From the IMG/VR virus record IMGVR_UViG_3300036715_000626, positions 124,001 to 188,000 of that record: DNA of 64,000 nt. One strand, 5' to 3'. The stretch is from a virus. A model generated the notes under the pieces. The model did no database searches and had not been told where the DNA came from. It saw only the letters and a program-made list of their open reading frames with translations. Numbering within the stretch: the first letter of the stretch is position 1; every line of letters starts with the position of its first letter. Shown here one piece after another: positions 51,780 through 57,579 of the stretch. A program made the position numbers and the translations under genes.

Positions 51780-52119
51780 TTGCCATCCTTAGAAACAAGT
51801 AAGATAGGTTCGACATCAATTTTATTTTCATTAGTATATTGTGGTGTTTCGAAGTCGATCACCGCTCGTGCCGCGACATCATTATTACGAGTATCAACTA
51901 TAGTTTCAAGACCACAGATAATATAGTTTCAAGACCACAGATAATTCCTTTTTCTAAACTTAATGGAGTTAAGATTTCTAACCACTTAGCTTGAATGTCA
52001 GGTTCCCCGTAATTTTCATAGTCTTGAAAAGTGTTACGACCATCAGGTATTTTGATAGCTACTTTTTGTAAAGTATTATCTATAAAAATAGACAATAAAA
52101 CATATAAATCTGAATTCAT
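51776..52119 (-). pseudogene. gene disrupted by a 23-bp tandem duplication (73 aa now, about 106 aa originally)
   Basis: From ATG 52119 the frame reads MNSDLYVLLSIFIDNTLQKV and so on to GLETI, then shifts at a 23-bp exact tandem duplication into LSVVLKL and stops at 51898. Deleting one copy restores GLETIVDTRNNDVAARAVID and continues 40 codons to ILLVSKDGK with TGA at 51776-51778, which overlaps the next start as ATGA. The arithmetic is exact: 344 nt minus 23 is 321, or 107 codons. The function is not recognised. A good ribosome site (GGGAG) precedes the start. Confidence 0.8.
51900..51945. repeat. exact 23-bp tandem duplication
   Basis: Units 51900-51922 and 51923-51945 are identical, beginning ATAGTTTCAAGACC. 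The length is not a multiple of three and it breaks the reading frame of the leftward gene. Confidence 0.97.
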
Positions 52120-52177
52120 TTACACTCCCTCTATTTTTGTTATATATTCAAAACTATGACCAGTTTTACCACACCAC
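52120..52177 (-). pseudogene. frameshifted C-terminal tail of tmk
   Basis: The +1 frame relative to tmk runs open from about 52215 to TAA 52120-52122, reading LREWCGKTGHSFEYITKIEG after the current tmk stop. It lacks a start codon and ends exactly one codon before the next gene's ATG at 52119. Removing one A from the A-run at 52212-52215 (minus strand) gives a 275-aa kinase; 829 nt now, 828 expected. Confidence 0.6.
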
Positions 52178-52948
52178 TCACGTAGATCGTCTAATAACTC
52201 TTCTGTGATAATTTTGGTTTTCTATAAACTCTTTTCTAGCAGTTAGTCGTGATTCTTGGTTATCTAATAACCCCGTTCCATAATGTGAGTTATCGTTAAA
52301 CCTTTTAGCGGATTTTGATAAAGCCTCTTGTATCAACTCAGGCGCAATCTCGGCTATAATATCATGAACAACATACGACATAACCTGACCACCATCAATA
52401 ATCTTGAAACAATGCTTATCAAAAGTTTCACACCCACTATAAAATAACATAATACTAGAGTATAATTCAGATTGTTTTTTAGCTTTATCAATAGTAGTAA
52501 ATACATCTCCAACGCTATTATCTCCTCTGAGGTGTAAACGTTTTATTGCTACATCAGGTTTGACATCAATATAAAATGTCAAGTCAGGTTTGATGTCGAA
52601 CTTAGCCATTCCTACAATGTCTGAAAATAATGAGTCATCGAGATACGCGATAGTGGAATAAAACCAGCGGTCACATAGAACAATAATACCTTGATCTAGA
52701 TATACCTTAATCTCTTCTACAACATTATGTAGTTCTGCTAAGAATAAATTAGCAATATATCTATCATTAACATAAGGTTCCTTATGATTAATAATATCTC
52801 TAAGCAATACTCCTAAAGGTCCTTTAGTAATATTCTTAACAGCGACTGCAGGAACAGCGTTGCTGTTAAGTATGTTTGCTACAGACTCTACAGCAGATGA
52901 TTTACCCGCGCCATCAATTCCTTCAAATACGTATAATTTACCGTACAT
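52178..52948 (-). CDS. tmk: thymidylate kinase (256 aa, C-terminus probably frameshifted)
   Basis: Phosphorylates dTMP to dTDP. P-loop GIDGAGKS (10-17) after strand KLYVFE; CDRWFYSTIAYL (92-103) with the DR(Y/W) base-binding motif; FYIDVKPDVAIKRL for the next strand and the start of the LID; AKKQSELYSSIML after it. The last 20 or so residues (FIENQNYHRRVIRRST) are out of character. A +1 frame beyond AACCAAAATT reads IITEELLDDLREWCGKTGHS and on to IEGV, with its TAA directly touching the next ATG. TAAGGA precedes ATG 52948. The product acts with the ThyX-like protein and the deaminase. Confidence 0.85.
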   Translation of the reverse strand: MYGKLYVFEGIDGAGKSSAVESVANILNSNAVPAVAVKNITKGPLGVLLRDIINHKEPYVNDRYIANLFLAELHNVVEEIKVYLDQGIIVLCDRWFYSTIAYLDDSLFSDIVGMAKFDIKPDLTFYIDVKPDVAIKRLHLRGDNSVGDVFTTIDKAKKQSELYSSIMLFYSGCETFDKHCFKIIDGGQVMSYVVHDIIAEIAPELIQEALSKSAKRFNDNSHYGTGLLDNQESRLTARKEFIENQNYHRRVIRRST

Positions 52949-52957
52949 AGTCTTTCC

Positions 52958-53425
52958 TTATTTAATTTTAGCCAGAAGTTGTTTTACTACTTTGCCTATC
53001 TCTTTAGGTATAGCATCGTATACCATTTCTATTGGTAACATATCATATTGTTGTTCCAATCCTGATATATCTACCATACCAATAACACCGTCTCTTACCG
53101 TGTCGATAGCAGTGTAATAATCATTTTGCGATAGATTATACATAAACGCAGAACATATTACATAACCACCGGCTTGAACCATATTAAAAATTCCTTCCAT
53201 CAGTTCTTTAAATATTACAGATGAAAATATCTGACCTATCTTAATCGATGTTTGTTCGGGGTCTGTACCTACATCACTTAGTAATAACGCAACATCTTTC
53301 TCCATATTGTTATCTATAATGATAACTGTGTATCCTCGTTTAACAAGAACACGTTTAATATAGATAGAAACTATTGCACTAATAACTGGGTCATTTTCAA
53401 CAACCGCTACTATATTACCTACCAT
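52958..53425 (-). CDS. thymidylate-kinase-like paralogue lacking the P-loop (155 aa)
   Basis: The protein aligns by eye with the adjacent Tmk at nearly the same residue numbers. IVAVVENDPVISAIVSIYIK (5-24) sits where Tmk has LYVFEGIDGAGKSSAVESVA. IGQIFSSVIFKELMEGIFNM and AGGYVICSAFMYNL (about 64-97) sit where Tmk has IANLFLAELHNVVEEIKVYL and QGIIVLCDRWFYST. The P-loop Gly/Lys and the DR motif are both missing, so it should not bind ATP in the usual way. It is shorter than Tmk (155 residues) and ends in a basic helix. Probably a pseudokinase partner of Tmk, or a divergent dNMP-binding protein. It is co-transcribed, 9 nt from tmk. Confidence 0.5.
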   Translation of the reverse strand: MVGNIVAVVENDPVISAIVSIYIKRVLVKRGYTVIIIDNNMEKDVALLLSDVGTDPEQTSIKIGQIFSSVIFKELMEGIFNMVQAGGYVICSAFMYNLSQNDYYTAIDTVRDGVIGMVDISGLEQQYDMLPIEMVYDAIPKEIGKVVKQLLAKIK

Positions 53426-53437
53426 TTTATTCCTTTG

Positions 53438-54436
53438 TTATGTGCTATAAAATAGATCTTCTATTTGTGGTCCTGAAGTACCGGCTTCGCCTGTAAAACT
53501 ACCATCATCACTTACTAATAGCACCATTAATCCGTTACCAGATCTACAGGTAACTTTATCGTTATCAATGCTAATAACATCTTTACCAGAAATACTAATA
53601 GTCGTATAATCTTTAAGACTAATATACTCCCTACCGTTCTTATCAAAACGATCCTTAGGGAAACTGTACGGATTAAACTCTACTGGTTCGTTATCCGTGT
53701 TTCTTATTTCCTTAACAATATACATAATGTCTTTAGTAAGTATATCAAGATTAAGTATTGTAAGTAGATACTCTAGACTATCATTAGGATGAGCCAAGTG
53801 TTCTTTGACTAAGGCTTGTAAATGATCGAAGCTAAATACAATTGACTTCTTATAGATATTTTTCAAATCATTATGAAATTTGGGATCTACATTATAGTCA
53901 GCGCAGTATTCAGTAATAATGCTTTCTTCAATACGACTATAGTCAATTCGATAGAGTGCCCTGCCGGGTCTACTACGAATAAAACTAGAGATAGTATGTT
54001 TGTTATTCTCTGTTATAAAAAACAGTTTCTTAGTACGGTTAATACCGGATAACATGGTTAACATTTTCTCTTGAAGTTGCATATTGAAATTCTTACTGAA
54101 CTCGTCAAACAGTATGACTGCGTCAGTTACACCATTGATATATTTAACCGTATCAATATCAGCATTTATATCCGTTACAACGATAACCGGTAGCCCACAA
54201 TCTATAGCGATATTGGCAGTTACTTGCGCTTGCTCAGTTTTACCAGATCCTGAATTACCTGTAAGTATTACTCCGATAGATTTTTCAGATACAGCAAAGG
54301 TATTCCAAAAACGAAGAGCTAATTGTTCTACATTACCATACAGTTTCTTAGGTAAAGTGAATCTTTCGATATCAGGTTCGATGTAATGAACATTATCTTG
54401 TTTTCTTAAATAATATACTCCAGCTGGGTATTGCAT
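53438..54436 (-). CDS. AAA+ ATPase (332 aa)
   Basis: Walker A GNSGSGKT (60-67) after VILT, Walker B AVILFDEFSKNF (106-117), sensor 1 KLFFITENNKHT, and an arginine-finger-like FIRSRPGRALYRIDY define a compact AAA+ module that covers the first 190 residues. The C-terminal 140 residues are helical, then beta-rich (ISLKDYTTISISGKDVISID), and unknown. AAA+ proteins of this size in giant phages serve as clamp loaders, helicase loaders or remodellers; none is specified here. It is the first gene of the leftward unit that continues with the pseudokinase and tmk. It starts at ATG 54436 with AGGAGATAAC, and a promoter-like box lies upstream. Confidence 0.8.
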   Translation of the reverse strand: MQYPAGVYYLRKQDNVHYIEPDIERFTLPKKLYGNVEQLALRFWNTFAVSEKSIGVILTGNSGSGKTEQAQVTANIAIDCGLPVIVVTDINADIDTVKYINGVTDAVILFDEFSKNFNMQLQEKMLTMLSGINRTKKLFFITENNKHTISSFIRSRPGRALYRIDYSRIEESIITEYCADYNVDPKFHNDLKNIYKKSIVFSFDHLQALVKEHLAHPNDSLEYLLTILNLDILTKDIMYIVKEIRNTDNEPVEFNPYSFPKDRFDKNGREYISLKDYTTISISGKDVISIDNDKVTCRSGNGLMVLLVSDDGSFTGEAGTSGPQIEDLFYST

Positions 54437-54471
54437 GTTATCTCCTAGTGCTTCTATTTAATAGAGGTCTC

Positions 54472-54487
54472 TATAAATAATATATGG
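54472..54487 (-). promoter_or_regulatory. promoter-like box CCATATATTATTTATA
   Basis: One of the best minus-strand copies, 36-51 nt before ATG 54436 and preceded by GAGACAA. It would drive the AAA+, pseudokinase and tmk unit. Confidence 0.6.
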
Positions 54488-54537
54488 TTGTCTCTTTTTA
54501 AATATATGTTTGAAATAAAATGATTACAGGAACTACT

Positions 54538-54723
54538 ATGCCACAGACCACTACACAAAAACAATTTAACCAAGCTATACAAGAAATATTAAGAAATATT
54601 GATTTAAATCAAGGAGATATGGGAGAGGATGGCTGTTTAACAGACCAGTTCTATGACAGAGATGACATTTCTGCTGAAAAGAAAAAGATTCTTAAAAATC
54701 TAACTACTATGCTGAAAGGTTGA
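54538..54723 (+). CDS. unknown small acidic protein (61 aa)
   Basis: The start at ATG 54538 is preceded by AGGA at proper spacing; the ATG at 54520 has no ribosome site. It begins MPQTTTQKQFNQAIQEILRN. It is charged and helical, with an acidic middle (DMGEDGCLTDQFYDRDD). It is transcribed rightward with the 353-aa gene, which starts 3 nt after its stop, so the two are coupled. No motif was seen. Confidence 0.65.
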   Translation: MPQTTTQKQFNQAIQEILRNIDLNQGDMGEDGCLTDQFYDRDDISAEKKKILKNLTTMLKG

Positions 54724-54725
54724 AC

Positions 54726-55787
54726 ATGCTTATTATAGAAGATTTAAATACTGGGGCTATACATAAATTAGAGAATACCTGTATTACTAAAAGCTTACGA
54801 GCTATTCGTGAATATGAAAACATTATCTTGTTTCTGGATAAAGTGTCGTTTAAACAACTAACTGAGCAACAGAAAAGTGTGTTATTAGATTATACGATAA
54901 CTAACTATAATTATGATGTTTTTAAACTACCGGCTTTAGAGATAGTGGTATTTATGTATAATAAACCTTCAGATATTAACCGCATAAAAGATGGCTTTGT
55001 AGATTATAAGAATGCGCATGGAATTACCATAACTCATAATTATTTTTTAATACGACCATTTATACATGATAATAATCTTAAAGGAGCATGGGAAATGGCT
55101 ACGTTACCAAATCTACCAATCGAGCATATTGTTGCCAGTGTTAATGTAAATGAGACTGGTATATGGACACGTTTAAAGAAACGTTTAGGAATATACAGTA
55201 CAAAAGATCTTGTTGACGCTTCTAACTATACTTTGAGTATAGCTAATGACCAGATATCTCGTATGAATAGTGCAAATACTATCTTGGGTACAAACTATAG
55301 AGAAATGCAGGATAGTCGCGATGCTATGAGTAAAGATCTTAAAGAAGCTCTTATTGCAGTTGAAGTAGGTAAAAATAGTTCTGCTGCCATAGTTACTAAA
55401 CTAAACGAAGAAAAATTAACTGCTCTCGATGACCAGTCTCGTAGATATGAAGAACGTCTACGTGACAATAATGCGGCACACGAAAATATTCGCGTTAAAC
55501 TTGAAGGTTCTGTTAATGAGCTAACACGTATTAATAAAGATCTTGAATCTAAACTTACTGACACATTAATACAACAAGCTTCAGCGAGTTTACCGATTCC
55601 AATTCCGGAAAATTTTACTAAAGTTAAACCAACTATTAGACTGTTTAGCTGTGAAGAAGTAACCGCTATTCGAGAAATGGCTGATAAGCATTCAGTTCCT
55701 CTTAAACTTCTTAAAATCGTAACTGGGTCATCAAGTTCAACACTTTCTCGTATGATTCGTAAACTTACGTATGCGGAATGCAAATAA
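54726..55787 (+). CDS. coiled-coil protein with C-terminal HTH-like segment (353 aa)
   Basis: An N-terminal alpha/beta region of 140 residues (LIIEDLNTGAIHKLENTCIT) is followed by a long charged coiled coil, about 165-290 (TKLNEEKLTALDDQSRRYEE). The last 50 residues, SCEEVTAIREMADKHSVPLK followed by GSSSSTLSRMIRKLTY, match the usual phage helix-turn-helix tail (EVxxIRxxxxxxxxxxxLxxxxGxSxSTxSRIxxxxTY). It may be a DNA-binding protein, for example a regulator or segregation-type protein. The start at ATG 54726 is preferred over the TTG at 54720. It ends at a palindromic terminator. Confidence 0.65.
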   Translation: MLIIEDLNTGAIHKLENTCITKSLRAIREYENIILFLDKVSFKQLTEQQKSVLLDYTITNYNYDVFKLPALEIVVFMYNKPSDINRIKDGFVDYKNAHGITITHNYFLIRPFIHDNNLKGAWEMATLPNLPIEHIVASVNVNETGIWTRLKKRLGIYSTKDLVDASNYTLSIANDQISRMNSANTILGTNYREMQDSRDAMSKDLKEALIAVEVGKNSSAAIVTKLNEEKLTALDDQSRRYEERLRDNNAAHENIRVKLEGSVNELTRINKDLESKLTDTLIQQASASLPIPIPENFTKVKPTIRLFSCEEVTAIREMADKHSVPLKLLKIVTGSSSSTLSRMIRKLTYAECK

Positions 55788-55797
55788 AAAAAGACTG

Positions 55798-55823
55798 CTA
55801 CATACCGGATATCCGGTATGTAG
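55798..55823. terminator. 26-bp palindromic terminator between convergent genes
   Basis: A perfect palindrome centred on CCGGATATCCGG, 10 nt after the rightward stop, with an A-run before it. Confidence 0.9.
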
Positions 55824-55827
55824 TTAG

Positions 55828-56271
55828 TTAATATTTTTCATCAAAGTTTTGACCTTTAATGGTAATGCGTTCCGCTTTATCCATATTAGCCAAAGCTAAT
55901 GATATCTTAGCATTAGAACGTACTAAGCGGACTTCTTGCTCAAGAGACTTAACCGTGTCTCTTAGTGAACTAATACTATCTTCAAGACCCCATACCTCTT
56001 TAAAGAACATTTTAAGTTCACGTGCTTCTACTAAAACATCTCCGGTTAAACCGGAGTTAATTAACTCTACTGGAGTAATGTATTTATTATTACCCCTAGA
56101 ATTTCTATTACCGAGTTCACTCACAACAATAGTAGCTTTAGTAGCTACTTTATTGTTAGCATCTTCGATCATCTTTATGAGCATTTGTACCTCGCCTGCT
56201 GTGATGTCAATCCGTTTATCCGGGTTCATCAACTTAATCTCACCTAGTGACACTGGTCTGCTTTTAAACAT
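55828..56271 (-). CDS. unknown coiled-coil protein (147 aa)
   Basis: Unrecognised. It begins MFKSRPVSLGEIKLMNPDKR, has a middle region with helices, and a coiled coil near residues 95-120 (LEDSISSLRDTVKSLEQEVR). It is a monocistron with its own promoter-like box and flanking hairpins. AAAGAGG lies before ATG 56271. No other motif was seen. Confidence 0.65.
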   Translation of the reverse strand: MFKSRPVSLGEIKLMNPDKRIDITAGEVQMLIKMIEDANNKVATKATIVVSELGNRNSRGNNKYITPVELINSGLTGDVLVEARELKMFFKEVWGLEDSISSLRDTVKSLEQEVRLVRSNAKISLALANMDKAERITIKGQNFDEKY

Positions 56272-56297
56272 GATAATACCTCTTTAGTATGTTATAC

Positions 56298-56315
56298 TAT
56301 ATTATAATATAGTCC
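56298..56315 (-). promoter_or_regulatory. promoter-like box GGACTATATTATAATATA
   Basis: A minus-strand copy, 27-44 nt before ATG 56271. It is preceded by the tract CTATTTTTTTATA and the hairpin at 56331-56356. Confidence 0.55.
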
Positions 56316-56330
56316 TATAAAAAAATAGAA

Positions 56331-56356
56331 CTACATACCACATATGTGGTATATAG
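56331..56356 (-). terminator. hairpin terminator after the 297-aa virion gene
   Basis: Arms CTACATACCACAT and ATGTGGTATATAG with one mismatch. A T-tract follows on the minus strand. It ends the leftward virion operon that starts at or beyond 62.9 kb. Confidence 0.8.
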
Positions 56357-56358
56357 GG

Positions 56359-57252
56359 CTAATAGGTACTAAATTGAATTGCTTTAAATACATTGTCTAA
56401 ATTTGTTTTAACTAACATAATATAGATCATGTTACTAGCAAATATATTTGCCGTAACTATAGGCTTAATACGGCGGGATACTGTATCAAAATCAGTATCG
56501 TATACATCAATATAAAATATCTGTGTAGCAGAATCGTTATGTATTTGATATATAATAACAGATAAACTACTTACGCCTATATTATACATAAAATCAAGTG
56601 TGTAGTTTTTATTAACCACGATATCATTCAACGGTGACACAATACTCGCGTTGATATCTCCGGAAGTAATAAATGTCATAGTGGCGACTTGAGAACTATC
56701 ATTACTACTACTATTAAAAATAGCTCTAGCGCGATATGCATTGTTTTCTTTAAGAATAACATCACAAATCAGCATATTGTTTAAATTAATACTATCTGCG
56801 ATATGTTCCCATACGACTACACCAAAGATATCTTCAATAATCCATGTAGTAGATTCGTGTGTTCCAGTGCCGTACGAGCTATACCCATGCACACTTAAAG
56901 TGAACATCGTTGTAAGGTGATTAGTGGCGTCTGATGAAGATGTCAATATAGGTGTAGAAAGCACGCTAGGCATCTCAGAACGTAGATCAAGATCTCCTAG
57001 ATAGTTTGGAGTGGTAACATCAATATTACCCCACACCGTGTATCCTGTAGTAAGTAAAGACCGTGCTCTCGCGTAATAGCGTGATGTCGGATCAAGAGCA
57101 TCGTTAAACATAATACTAGATAGGTTAACATTATCCCCCATAGAACTAATAATAACATTAGTAAATTGTAAGTCGGTAGCTACCTGCCAATCTGTAGCAA
57201 GATGAGTTACTCCTGGTGGTAACAATAGTTCTGTAATTTTTAAAACAACCAT
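56359..57252 (-). CDS. virion protein with fibronectin-like pattern (297 aa)
   Basis: A beta-rich protein. The beginning (LLLPPGVTHLATDWQVATDL, then SRYYARARSL) follows the fibronectin type III style T(D/H)xxxQVAxDxxF...YYxRAR found in phage tail and surface proteins. A second beta unit follows (ATMTFITSGDINASIVSPLND). It is in the same operon as the repeat-rich 819-aa protein and the 947-aa protein, so it is probably part of the same virion appendage. AAGGAAGG precedes ATG 57252. Confidence 0.65.
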   Translation of the reverse strand: MVVLKITELLLPPGVTHLATDWQVATDLQFTNVIISSMGDNVNLSSIMFNDALDPTSRYYARARSLLTTGYTVWGNIDVTTPNYLGDLDLRSEMPSVLSTPILTSSSDATNHLTTMFTLSVHGYSSYGTGTHESTTWIIEDIFGVVVWEHIADSINLNNMLICDVILKENNAYRARAIFNSSSNDSSQVATMTFITSGDINASIVSPLNDIVVNKNYTLDFMYNIGVSSLSVIIYQIHNDSATQIFYIDVYDTDFDTVSRRIKPIVTANIFASNMIYIMLVKTNLDNVFKAIQFSTY

Positions 57253-57264
57253 ATTTTTCCTTCC

Positions 57265-57576
57265 TTAGTTCAATGCAATGATGGTATCTAATTTCTCTAC
57301 ATACCCACCATAGATAAATTTACCATAATATACTTTATCATCGTCAGAGCGCATCTCGTAAAGCATATTAACATATGTATCAAGATATTCTTTAGAATTT
57401 ATAATGTTACTAGTGCTCCAAATATATACACCAGGTATCTTAGTACTCTCATGACATACATTAGTAGTAATATCCACTAATGTATCTGTGATTATGTTAA
57501 GTAGTTTAATCGTAACGGTTTTACCTGTAGCAAATATACCTATTAACCCATTCTCTTCATCTACACTATAACGCAT
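57265..57576 (-). CDS. small beta-rich virion protein (103 aa)
   Basis: It begins MRYSVDEENGLIGIFATGKT and has VTIKLLNIITDTLVDITTNV, then PGVYIWSTSNI. Phage head-neck or appendage genes often contain this style (VTIKLYDxxTxxxVxLT... GxYxWxTSNI), but I cannot name it. It lies 3 nt after the repeat protein's stop codon and 12 nt before the 297-aa gene, so it is in the same virion operon. Confidence 0.65.
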   Translation of the reverse strand: MRYSVDEENGLIGIFATGKTVTIKLLNIITDTLVDITTNVCHESTKIPGVYIWSTSNIINSKEYLDTYVNMLYEMRSDDDKVYYGKFIYGGYVEKLDTIIALN

Positions 57577-57579
57577 TTA

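Noticed and set aside
52200-52235. Programmed frameshifting in tmk
   Set aside because: The site CCAAAATT is not a standard slippery heptamer and there is no downstream stimulator that I can see. A one-base indel is simpler, although not proven.
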